Source: Klebsormidium nitens (taxonomy: Eukaryota > Streptophyta > Klebsormidiophyceae > Klebsormidiales > Klebsormidiaceae). Taken from it: DNA of 64,000 bases. The stretch covers positions 1 through 64,000 of the forward strand of contig DF237322.1 of the NCBI GenBank assembly GCA_000708835.1, written 5' to 3'. Every line of letters starts with the position of its first letter. Within the stretch, counting starts at the first letter, position 1. This document shows, piece after piece, positions 49,099 to 60,785 of this stretch. The position numbers and the translations under genes were made by a program. The notes beneath the pieces were generated by a model. That model was not told where the DNA came from, did no database searches, and was given only the letters and a program-made list of their open reading frames with translations.

Positions 49099-52000
49099 GC
49101 TCCTCCCTGAACATTAGAACGTGGGGTCATCAAACTTACATTTAACCTGGCCGGGGGACACGCGATTTAGCTCTGCTTTTACCGTCCAACCTGTTGACGT
49201 TCAATTACTTGACGGTTCCGATTGCTTCTAACAAGGGCCCGGCTCATTTGACCCATGGTCCCTGACGGGCCTGACGCCGGCGGAGAAAGTAGAGGCTAAA
49301 TAACCTGAGGATGTTATTATTGTCTTCCAAGAGTTCAATCCGTACGCGGTCTTCGCATCTTCAGTGTAGGAGCAACCAGTGTGCGAGGTTGATGCGCATT
49401 GCGCGCTCCAAGTTGCAAATGAGCACCATCGACTATGGTACCGCACTGCGCAGTCTAATTGTGGATATGCGCAGTGCTGCGCACTGCAGTGCGCAACTTT
49501 TAGCAACGAGTTCACTGAAGCAATCATTGCCAAAATCAAACGAATCATAACCGCAAATCCAGGACTGACCAACATCATGACAAAAATTGACGTAATCACT
49601 TTTTTGCCTAAATCCGGTGCACCGTAGATGGATCATCATTCTACGGTGCTGAGCTTGGAGTGCAGTACCATTTAATACAGGTACACTTTGAAGTGTACGG
49701 TTCCCCATAGATACACTGTACAGTACTGGCAACTCCCTTGTCTCACATTAAGGCCCAAGGGTACGTACCGTCACTTTGAAATGCGCATGCACCCCCTTAG
49801 GTATTCTGTTGAGAGGCCCGGGGGCTTGGTTTGCTCCCGCCACTCAAAGGTGGGGAGGGAGGGGGGGCTTGAGGTATGTTTTGGCTTGGGGCGAAGCCCC
49901 AGCCGAATTTCAACTGAAAGACATGCTTTTCATGCTGATTTATCATCTTTTAGACCACGGGTCCGAGATTCTAGACCATGAATGCAACAAAGAAGCACTT
50001 TTCAACGTTAAAAAGGGGCGAATCTATGCATACGACAGTGCTTTCGTCCAAAAGGTTTGCCCGGGTGGTGGCTATGTGGACCCGGGCCTTGACCTTATCT
50101 GTGAAGACAAGGCCGGGAGGGGGGGGGGCTTGAGGCCTTCCAGGCTCATGTGCCGGCCTCTAAAATACCTAACCGGGGTGCGGTAATTGACAAAGAGTGA
50201 CTTGTCCTTGTCTCGAGGGAGTTGCCACAATCGAATCCCCAGGATCGATCAGCCAGACTTTATAATGAAATACGGTACCGGCGTATTGCCCCGGTCGGAC
50301 GGACCCGCTAGACCCGATCTCCATCCGACACTCCCGAAAGCTGACCAACGAGTCACGGCGACTCACGACTCAGCTCACGTCCCAAGAGCAAACCAAGCGA
50401 ACCGGTTCTGCAGCAAAACTCTGTCACTTTCATGGTTTTACACGGTCCCATCGGCCGGGACAGACTCATGCTGTGCTCGGCGCTCGCAGCTCGACGACTG
50501 TAGCCGCTGGCCGGTAGTCGGATACCTACCGTGTATTGTACCTATGTACAACAAACCGGACCAGGCAACGCCGTTCACACCAAACGATACAGAGTTTAGA
50601 AGGCTCGCATAAGACAAGGAAGTTGCCGTCCGCCCAAGTGAATGAGGATCAAATCGGTACCGGTACCTTCGTAACCATTGGGTGCGATTCGGGTTTGGCC
50701 AGTACAGGGACTGGTACAATATTACTGACTACGGTACCTTGCAAGTTGCGGCCAACTGATAAAGATATTAGTACTGGTACGTTCAAAAGTTCCGAGAGTT
50801 TGCATTCCTCGGAATCCACATTACAAGTCCTTGTGGCCATCCATTGCCAGTTTTTGCAAGACTTTGAACGGGTAAAATTAAGTTGAGAGGAATAGTAGAA
50901 GTCATACCATTCAACATCTACCAGCTCGTCGTGCCATCTACCGGTACAGCGCGCTTGACGGTCGTTCCAATTCCAGATCGGTCAGTCAAAAGTTCCGAGT
51001 CAGTTTACGCGTATACCGCCGCCCGGCCGCGCGTGCCACCTCGGCTACCGCCCCGCCCGGCCCTCACTTACAAAGGGCGGAGAACGGAGAGGCAACTAGA
51101 TTGGCAGCACACTGTGCTGCACTCGGCATGCCATTTGATCGATTTACCATGTACATTTTGCGCCGAGCGGGTTGAGACCGTCGGATCTTAATCTACAGAT
51201 TTAGGTTCCTGATGATCAGGCTTGCAAACTTGACACAATGTAGGCAGGAGCGTTCCGAGGCGACGGTTGTACCCCCTGGAGCGGACTAAAATCGCAGTCG
51301 ACGGCCTGCGACTTTCAATCTCACGTGCGAACCCCCATCGGAGGGCCTGCGACCGTCGGCCGACCTACATGAACCGCATAATACGACAAACACTTATGAA
51401 TACACTGTATCGGTTTCTAGCGTCAGGTACGAGACACTACCCACAAACCCTGCCCGATGCATACACCGACTTTGCTATAGCACTGCGAACCTCCTGGAAA
51501 AAAGGTCGTCCAGATTCTTCTCGCATAAGAGAATCGACGGATTTCTAAGGGTAACAAGGCGGACGAACAAGCGAGGGTCCCTGTGACGCGGTCGCCAAGA
51601 AATTTGCGACGTCGTACTGCGGCATTGGACGACACCATTCCGGAGGCTTTCGCCATTTTCAATAACGCGTACGCTCGCGCGCATCCGGGGCGCACACTAG
51701 ACAGCAAGAAAATGGCATGCCAAAAAAGTGGCCGGCCTAGCTGCAGGCCGGCCGAGGCATTGCAGAGTTGGGGACGAGAGGACTCAGAGGAGGTTTATGT
51801 CCAATCGGGAATCACATGTCAGCTCTTGCGCTGTTGTAGTAATCTCGTTCGCGCATCTGCACGCAATTGCAGGCTCGTGCTATCCAATGCATCGATCTAC
51901 CGCATCGGGCTGCCCATTTGATCATAGCACTTCAGGTGCAAGGCCTCTTGCGCTGTCAGGATCTGTCGATTGTGGAGATTCGTTCATGATCGCAACATCA

Positions 52001-52390
52001 GGACCTATACCTATATCACTGAGGAGTTCCTATTCTGTTGCAAGACCAAGTCTCGATCGGAATGGTTCCCCGCCACTCACTCGCCAAAAGCATCACCAAA
52101 AACATTTGTAAGACATAGCCGTTCCAGCACCTTAAGCCTGACATTTTCAATGCTTGATTATGGAGAATCAAGTACAACCTCGACACAGAGCAGCAGGAAC
52201 TGGTTTGGGAGTTCAACTGTACGTGAAAAGCAGTTGCTCTCCGCTTAGCCCTGTGCTCCTATGAACTTTGATATTGCGTATTCTTGCATACAGCTAGACC
52301 ACTAGTCAGTCATCCTACGGCTAGCACTGCTTCCGCATGAACGCAGAGCTAACAGGGAGTATCGACTGGCATGAAGAACCTGCGGGATGC
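49099..52390. other. Gene-poor region rich in GGTACC and short repeats
   Basis: 3.3 kb without a recognisable exon. GGTACC occurs repeatedly (near 49437, 50273, 50656, 50662, 50739). A G-run plus CTTGAGG is repeated near 49856-49873 and 50114-50136, CAAAAGTTCCGAG is repeated near 50786 and 50986, and a GCGCAGTGC/GCACTGC-rich palindromic patch sits at 49440-49495. Open frames here encode nothing I recognise. It looks like decayed repetitive DNA. Confidence 0.5.
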
Positions 52391-55300
52391 TCATAGCATC
52401 GTCTGCAGGTCCGCATCTTGCTTGGCGAGTTCTAGAAGCATGGGGTCGTCGAAGAACTTGTTGATGCTGACGTCCTCGCTCATGCCCTTCCTCCTCCTGG
52501 TCTTGACCATGAATTCGCGCGCCAGCGCGTTGGCGGGGGCCGGCTCCAGCGGCCGCAGAACGATGGACTTGTCGAGGGGGTCGCCGGGGACGACCTGCCA
52601 ATGGTCAAACACGGAGAGGCAGAAAGCCTGCCCCTGCGTGTGGTACCGCAGGTCTGTCTCGAAACCGAAGGACTCGATCACGGGAAGGAGCGCCTGCAGG
52701 TGGGACAACAAAGGGGGCTCAGACGAGGCAAGAGCCTTGCAAAGGAGGGCACCCGCAAAGAGCAGCAACGGCCGCTCGGAAACGCCCAAAAGATGACACC
52801 AGGAGCCATCGATATAGCGATCGCTCGTTGCTTGCAGACAGAATCTGACTGACCTGAACGACGTAGAAGGGCGTGCCTGGCTTGGGCACGTCCTTGGTGA
52901 CGTGGCCACGGCGGCGCAGCAGGACCGTGTAGATAGCCTGCATGCAGTCGGCGGGCGTCTGGATCTCGCAATAGTACACCGGCTCCATGAGGCGCGGCGT
53001 GGCCAGCAGGAACGCGCTGTACGCCACGCGCCGGGCCGTGGGGATCACCTGCCCGCCGCCACGGTGCAGCGGCTCGGGGGCGATGGTGGCGTCAATGATC
53101 TTGAACTTGACGTTGCGGATTGGCTCATCGCACAGGGGGCCCTCCCGCGTCCCCCACTGAAACCTGCGCACAAGCAGGGGCGGGGTCGGATCACAGATGG
53201 CAAACTCTCACGCAGGGAGGCTGGGGGACCGGCTGCCGAGAGGTTGAAGTCTTCTGATAGTTGCAACTACGGATGACGCTGCGTTAAGATGTATCAAGTC
53301 CAGCCCTGCAATGAATTGCTGAGGGCTCGACGCATGCAAAAGGGGACGCGCAGTGGACGTGCCCGGATTGCCAGCGCTCACCCTTGAACGATGGAGTCCT
53401 TGACGGCGGAGAGGAGGCCCTTGTCGACCTCGGACGCGAGCGTGTCGTCCAGCAGGATGTTGGGCCCCTGGCGGTCCGGCCCGAAGGCCCACACGGCGCG
53501 CGCGGCCAGCAGGTCCCAGTCGTACTTCTTCTGGAAAAACTCGCCCACCTTGCGCTTGGGCCAGTCGAGCGACACGGCGCCGGCCTCGATGTCGTCCGCG
53601 AGGCCCGCCTCGAGCGGCTCCGCGATCATGGTCAGCTTGTTGCGCTTGTTGGGCGTCTCCGCAAAGCACTTGAGGCTAGACGTCTCCACCGCGGTCTCGC
53701 AGAAGGCGACGCCCGGGTCGGCGACCTTGACCTCCACCTCGCTGTACAGCTCGCGCAGGTCCTTGAGCATGCTGTCCAGCGCGAGCTCGCCCGTGCCGCA
53801 CACCGTGTGCTCGCCGCTCTCCTCCACGCGCGTCACGGCCAGCGGGTAGCTCTTGCTGATCTTGCGCAGCGCCTCCACCATCTTGGGCAGCTCGCTCGGG
53901 TTCAGCGGCTCCACCGCCGTCTTGACCACGCTCACCGTGTTGAACGCCAACGGCGCGAAAATGTACACGTCCTCGTCCACGCCCGCCGCGCACAGCGTGG
54001 CTGCGCCGCGGATGCTCGCGTCCACGCCTTCGATCAGCACCCACTGCCCCGCCCGCACCGAGCCCACGGCCACGCGGTACCTGCCACGCAGCACGCGACA
54101 GGGGCCGCTCAACAGGAGAACGAGCAACAGTCGGAAAATACAGGACCCGCAGAGGAAATTACTGTCATGAGCGTCTGACAAAATCTGCACTCCTGTGTAA
54201 CATTGGGATAGCTCCAGCTCGCTTGACCCAGGTGATAAGAGACGGACCCATGGTTTAACAGCAAGAAGACGAGCAGTGGCTGTCCTCGCACGGAGGATGC
54301 ATATGGACGTCAAGAAGCGGCCACGCAAGACATGGCCCCTTCGTGCTGTCCAGGGACAAAAGCAGAAACCCGTTGCAAGCGGGCAATCGCACCTGGCCTG
54401 GTAGATCCAGAGCTTGGTGACGTCCTTGGTGGTCATGTCCTCCTCGTCTTCGGGCGTGTACCCCTCCCCCAGCACGCGCACCGCCGCGCCCGTCTGCAGC
54501 GTGCCGCTCATCACGCGCCCAAACGCGTCGAACGACGACGTGTCCGCCTTGGGGTACTGCTTCGTCACGGCCACCATCAGCGGGCCCCCTGCATCGCACG
54601 CGCGCATCGCCTCTGCCAGCGCGCTCGTTTGCGGCCCCGTGTACGTGTGCGCTACCTGCATGCACCGACCACCCAACCCTGCATCAGTGGGCGGGCTACA
54701 CGGCTGCAAACACAAGGACCCGTACTACCAGCGTGCCGCACCGGAGCGCCAGAAAGGGCTCCTTCTGTACCGGCTGCTGCCAAACCGGGTGTCGGGGGTT
54801 CAGCGGCCAGAATGCAAATGGAAGAGAGGGGAAAGGGCACGGGGCAAAGAGGGCGGTGGCTGACCTTGGTTGCGGCGCCATCCTTGGGGGACGGGATGTG
54901 GCGCACAAGCATGTCGGCGAACCCGTGAGCGGAGCCAAAGACGGCGCTGCACGCCAGCTTCAGCAGCGGCTTCACGTTCAGCTTGTACGCTGCACACGGA
55001 GGGGGGGGGAAGCACTCAGGCGACACGGCAGGCAGGCAGCAACGCAGGGTAGAAGAAGTAGAGGCATTACTATGGCGAGGTCTTGTCCTATTCTTGTGCA
55101 CTTAATCCTGGGTCCCGTTCCCGCATCTTGAGTCTGGAATGTCATGATCTTGGATCTGACTTTTGGAATATGAACCAAAAAGGACGTTTACCAAAGTGGC
55201 GTCCTGAAGCTACTTAGTACCTCCCCGCTATCCTGCTCGGTAAACCTTGGGGGCACTTTACCGACTTTTCCGGGTTCACTTTCCACGTAGGAACAATTCT

Positions 55301-58300
55301 AACGGCCAGGGTAGATTATGATTGGCATTGGATCAAGAAACGGACGATGCAGACCTGCAGAAAGTGCGTCCTCACTCAATGAAAACTTGCAAAAAGTGGG
55401 ACGCGGTATACGTGGCACGAGATTGGGGTCCGCGGGCTGCCGTGCGGAGGAGTGCGGCTCACCAGAAGGCTTGAGGGTGACGCCGAGCTGTGCCAGGGTG
55501 GCCTCCACGGCCTTGCGGTGCTCCCCGATGATCTGGCTGTACAGCTTGTACAGCGGCTCCAGGATGAACTGCACGAACGAGCGCTCCCCACCGCCCTCTG
55601 GCGGGCGCCGCTTGAATGCTGCAACACACAGGGGCAGCGTTAGAGCACCAAAAACGTACGTATAGCAAACACACTGCCACAAACCAATCCCCAGATAGCA
55701 GGCTCCCTTGCTCCCGTCCAGAAAGCCCGCAAACCTCGTTGCCTACATGACCTGTGGCACCTTCCAAAGGTGACGAATGGTTTCTGAGGGCACACATGCT
55801 GCTTGCCCACAGATGCTGCACGGCAAAGGCTGCGACTCACAGCGCGTGGTGGGGTGGTAGTAGACGTCGCCCCACAGCTTGCTGGCAAATGCGTTCGTGT
55901 CCATGTCCACCCCGTGCAGTTCTGAATAAAGCGCCGCAAACGACTGCAGGCACCACAAGAGACACCAGGATGTCACGTGAGTGACACAGGCCGCCCTCAA
56001 AGGAACTGAGACGACTGCAACCGGTCATCTGCAGCATGGAACGATTTCAATACAATAGAACGTCAGGCACGCCAGGACAAGGTGTGCCCTCCTCCAGTGG
56101 CTGACCTGCCCTCCTGCGCTGCCCGCCTCACCTGCAGCGTGAAGGACCACCCCGCATTGGCTGCCGCAAACACGACGTTCCCTGCTGCGGGGTCCAGCTC
56201 GGGGGTGTCATCAGCGGTGCCGTAGGTGCGCAACAGCGCGTTGACCTCCTCCAGGGTGTGCCGCAGCTTGTGGTACGCGTCCGCGGGGGGCAGCTTCAGC
56301 TCCGTGATCAAGCGGTCCACCTTGTTGATCACCAGCACCACCGGCACCCGCTCCGCCAGCGCGTGCCGCACCGCGCGCTGCGTGTTCAACTGCACGCCGC
56401 AACCACGGGGTCATACGCCGCCCACGCTTTGCTGCAAAAAGACGTAGCAGGCGAAAGAGCGGAAGAAGCTACCGTAACACGTTGTGCAAAAACTTTCCAC
56501 TGCAGAGAAAAGCCTGGCGCTCTGCAACCTGCCTCCTTCCACAACCCACGGCATCTCCAAAGGGGTAGAGAGGCCCTGGCAGCGTGAGTGGGTGGGTGCG
56601 TGCTGACCATGACTCCCTCGACAGCATCCACGACGAGCACGGCCCCATCAGCAAGGCGCAGCGCAGCCGTCATCTCGTCGGAGAAGTTGACGTGGCCGGG
56701 CGTGTCCATGGCGTTGACGAGGTAGCTCTTGCGCGCGCTCGTCTCCAGCACCAGCGACATGGGCACCGCCTTGAGGCTGATCCCGCGCTCCTGCTCGTCC
56801 ACGCGCGTGTCTGTGTACCGCAGCGGGGCCTCAAAGTTCCTGCACAAGGGCCGCCGACGTCAGCGCAGGGACACTCGGGCACTGGATGATTGGAAGAGTG
56901 TCCCATTATCAGCACTTGCTTATGGTAGTCGTAAACCTCATGACTGATGGGAAGCCCTGCGGTGCCACTCTCTCTTCCATAGCCGTTTGACTTGAAATCT
57001 AGCTATTGCCAGAAAGAAATTTGCAAGAAAGTTGGAGAACCAAATGTACAGATCTGTTGTAAGTCTTCTCAACAAATCAGTCTTGACGCAACTACCAGAG
57101 CATAAACCGGAGAAAGAACAGTTCTTAACAGGTTATAGCGCAACTACTCCAGTGCAAAGGGGAGAACAACAGGCACGGCTGCGACAGAGTGCCGGAGGCA
57201 GCTGTGGCGGCCATGGGAGTGTCACCTATCGGTGTGGTGGATCTGGTGCGTCTGCTCCACCAGCATGTCCATCAGCGACGTCTTGCCATGGTGCAGGTGC
57301 CCCACGAGCGCCACGTTGCGGATCAGCGCGGGGTTGCCCGCCAGGCCCACCAGGAACCTGCACACGCAACCACCACCGCGCCATCGCTCAAAACACCGCC
57401 TCGCACATGGGCGTAGTTTCCGCCAATTTACAGAGAATTCAGGGGGAACATCCAACGCATGGATCATAGGCATCAGAGGCTGCCTGCCGCGCGTGCATGA
57501 GGGTGGTGCACGGCTCACTCGGTGGAGACGAGCGTGGGCGGCGCCTCGCGGTGCTTGACCTCCAGCTTGACCTCGCGCACCGGCTTGACGATGGGCACCT
57601 CCAGCGGCTGCGCGTCCTCCTCCATCACCAGCGTCTCCGTCTCCGGACCATACACCTGCAAACGAGCACGCGCCAGCATGGGGCCAGTCAGACCACAACC
57701 AACGGCCGGGAGAAGGTAACGCGCAGCAATATACAAGAAATTTGGCTCCGCTTGGCAAAATCGGTCTCCTAAGGCCCCTGACACTAGACGCGGTGCAGCA
57801 AACCTCAGGAGCGTCGTACCTCAATTGCGGTGGGGTAGTACTTCTTGTCCTCTGCTAAAACTACGGCGCCCTCCATATCGACTTCGTCATCTGCAACAAG
57901 CAAAGGAAAGGCAACATCAGAGGAAAGGCGACCCGATTACGGATTGGCGCAGGCACCAGCAAGCCCTGCAACGGATACAACGGGCACAGTTCTGCAGGAA
58001 GCAGGTACAGGTCTACTGAAAGTGCAGTTGCACATTGCCACCACTTCAAGGATAATGTATGGCGGACAAGAATTAAAAACCACGTTCAAGCAACCAGCCC
58101 TGATGGGTCAGGAACGTGAAGACATATAAATACACCAGGAATGCCATAGCAACTCCGAAAGGCAAGCACGGCGATGAACAAGCCTACTTCATCAAGAGCG
58201 CTTGACGGAACTAGGTGCACTTAGACATGCACCATTACCAAAAATAAGAGTGGAACCTGTCAGGCGCTGTTGCACTCGCCGGGATTGGTGCAGGGCGCAT

Positions 58301-58501
58301 GGCGTGCATACCTTGGACCCTGTCACGGGCCCCGGCCTCTGCCTCGTCCATCCAGGCGTCCTCATCGTCCTCCACCACGCCATCGCGACCGCCCCGCCCA
58401 TCCTGGGTCTCCTCATCCAGCTCTACCTGGTCCTCCTCATCATCCGACTCGATCTCCGGACCAATGTAGTTCCCGAATTCATCATACAAGGAATCGTCCA
58501 T
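52391..58501 (-). CDS. EFTUD2: U5 snRNP GTPase Snu114/EFTUD2 (plant CLO/GFA1)
   Basis: EF-2-like GTPase of the U5 snRNP that controls spliceosome activation and disassembly with Brr2 and Prp8. Thirteen exons (58501-58312, 57890-57820, 57655-57519, 57357-57226, 56839-56608, 56389-56132, 55943-55841, 55618-55463, 54989-54865, 54655-54393, 54080-53382, 53163-52854, 52693-52391) join to 992 aa; human is 972. The acidic N-terminus [20 protein letters not shown] is typical. G motifs: GHLHHGKTS (152-160), DTPGH (222-226), NKVD (276-279). Downstream EF-2 domains carry blocks diagnostic of Snu114: [52 protein letters not shown] and, at the end, [34 protein letters not shown]. No key residue appears to be lost. 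Confidence 0.98.
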
Positions 58502-60785
58502 GCCAGCCAGCCAACAAGAACACAAAATACGTGATCAAAGAAGTATTGAGCAGCAACCTTCGAGAAACTACACCCTCCTATCTTGTCCTGCAACTTGCAC
58601 GAGGCAGAGGTTGGCCACCTTTCGATTCGTCTCAATGTTGCCAATGGCGCCAATGCCAATGCCAAAGCCAGCGCCAGTGCCAATGGGCAAAGTCAACTGT
58701 CTATTCTGGGCAGGAGAGTGTGTCGACTTTCTGGACATACCCGTGGGCAATTTGCAAAACTACCGTAGGAATCAGGATGAAGAACCCTCAAGAGTCCTTG
58801 ACAATTTCAAAGTGTGGCGAGTCGCGACAGTGTCAGTGTCAGAAGTTGGTTCAGGATAGCCAATGAGAGGGCTCAAAATTTGATCACATGGGTTCCACGT
58901 CGACCAGCCAGATGCACTGCACACTGCTCACAATGTGGGGACCCCGATTACGGGGCAAAAAGTTTCGCCGCGCCGTCCAGCCAAAATTTGACTTGCGGAC
59001 GTGCCAAGGACCAGCTGCGGACGGTCCACGTGGATAGCACTGTTGACGTCATGCCAGCTTCGGAGTGGCGTTCCGTACGGTACGAAATCTGATACCCCTT
59101 GAACTTTAAACCGCCGATCGAAATGTCCGGTCACATCGCACGGTTCAAATCAGCTAAATAAAATCGGGGCGGCCGCGCGGCGGCCGCGCTACTCAGCTCG
59201 CCGCGCACCCCGCACTAGCCTACGTACTATTGGTACTATGCCTATACTACTTTGGGCATAGAGGCATAGACTGAGTCATACTTGTATCATCGAAGGTGCA
59301 AACGCTCAAAACCTCAATATTCTGAATATTATATATTCAAGGCTTCGCTTCCCTGCATCGTTTGAAAGAATCGACTTCCACCATGCACTGACCGGGCACT
59401 GACCATTTGACCATGGTCACACAATGGTAAGTGTTACTACCGACCATGTTCGAATTCTCGAATGCCTTACTATCTTTGAATCTTAGTGCCATTTAATGGT
59501 AGTTTTGCTACCATGAAATGATTCGACGGAAATGGGACCAAAGCCCTCTCACAAATTCCAAGTGACTGGCAAGACCCGGAATTCGTCGGCCAGACTGAGA
59601 GGTTGGTCTGGCACTATTTCTACGAGACTGCAGTATTGAAGCATTCAAACAACTTGTCAAGGGTTGTTACTAATCAGACTAATGCGGACTTGGAACATGT
59701 GAGAGTGGAGTTCCATGCACTTGGGTGGACAAGTCACAGTGGCTTGGTGCTAATTACCTGGGGGGCTCTGGGGCTAACTGGCACTGATCAACCTAGGCGA
59801 TTTTGCCACGATTCTCTGATTTCCTTTCGGCATTTTGATTGCCAAAATGTATAAGCTGCCACTCGAACACATAGCCAGCCACACGGATCCAAACGTAGGT
59901 CCTATGCGGTTTGTCCAAAGCTTCTATGTGGCTTGTGAGGCGTCAAATGCTAAAAAGTGTCATTTTCGGGCCCAAATGGTGAAATTCCACAGCCAAAACG
60001 TCTTCAAATAAGGCGCTGAAAGTTTGTGTGGGTCCGGGCCATCGTAGGGACTCATTTTGGTTGCATCGTTTACAGGGTCATGCCCAACGTCAAGCGTTGG
60101 CGGTCAAAATTTAGGGTTTTGACGTCTTCAAAGACGCACCCACAAAGCACACGCTCTAGCAGTCATTTAGTTCGGGTTTCGACCAAACGATGCGACCAGA
60201 AACCAAGTTAAGGCCCAAACGAGGGCAGCCCCGAAGAAATCCCAGTCAAATCTCAAAAATGGGCTGTGGAAATGGGGTTCAAAAACAGCAGATATGGGCT
60301 TATAGACACGCCGGAAGTCTCACTCGACCGACTCGCACGCGCGACTCGGGCAAATCCGTACGGCGTACGTCAGCAGCCAAAATTCCCGAACTTCTTGGAA
60401 AATGCCATTCGGACGCCGAAAAACTTAGCCCATAATCGGGGTCCCCACACAATGCACATGACTGTTGACAGGGCAAGCGTGCAAGCCTGATGCCAGTGAT
60501 GGAAGGAAGCGTCAGGCTCTGCCGCTGCGCTGCGCCTGCACCACCATGCCAAAAATTGCTCAAGGAACACATGCGCGTTCAACCGCCAGTTCTCACCTGA
60601 TTCTCCCTGCCAATGTATGACCATCCTAAATCAATATCTACAGAATTTAGCTTCCTGAGATCGTTGAACACACAAGGCAGGCCTGCCTGGGCATCTCTGC
60701 TGACGACAAGCAAGTGGTGCACGCGGGGGCAATGGGCGCTGCCAGCAGCATGTGGAGGCCTTGTGTTTTGAGGGTTTGATGCTGG
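58502..60785. other. Divergent spacer between EFTUD2 and CAX
   Basis: Apart from the inverted-repeat element, no gene is seen. The remaining parts should hold the promoters of EFTUD2 (before 58.9 kb) and CAX (after 60.45 kb). Confidence 0.45.
58934..60449. mobile_element. Probable non-autonomous DNA transposon with 17-bp TIRs
   Basis: TGTGGGGACCCCGATTA at 58934-58950 recurs as its exact reverse complement at 60433-60449. Similarity continues imperfectly inward for about 40 bp on each side. CAA directly flanks both ends (58931-58933 and 60450-60452), consistent with a 3-bp target duplication. The 1.5-kb interior has a GC palindrome (about 59166-59189) and short frames only; no transposase is recognised. 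Confidence 0.68.

Noticed and set aside
49776-50186. 136-codon open frame in the gene-poor region
   Set aside because: Gly/Arg-rich, overlaps short repeats, no family resemblance or splice context.
53384-54178. 264-codon plus-strand open frame
   Set aside because: Antisense shadow of the large EFTUD2 exon; His/Arg-rich composition typical of such shadows.
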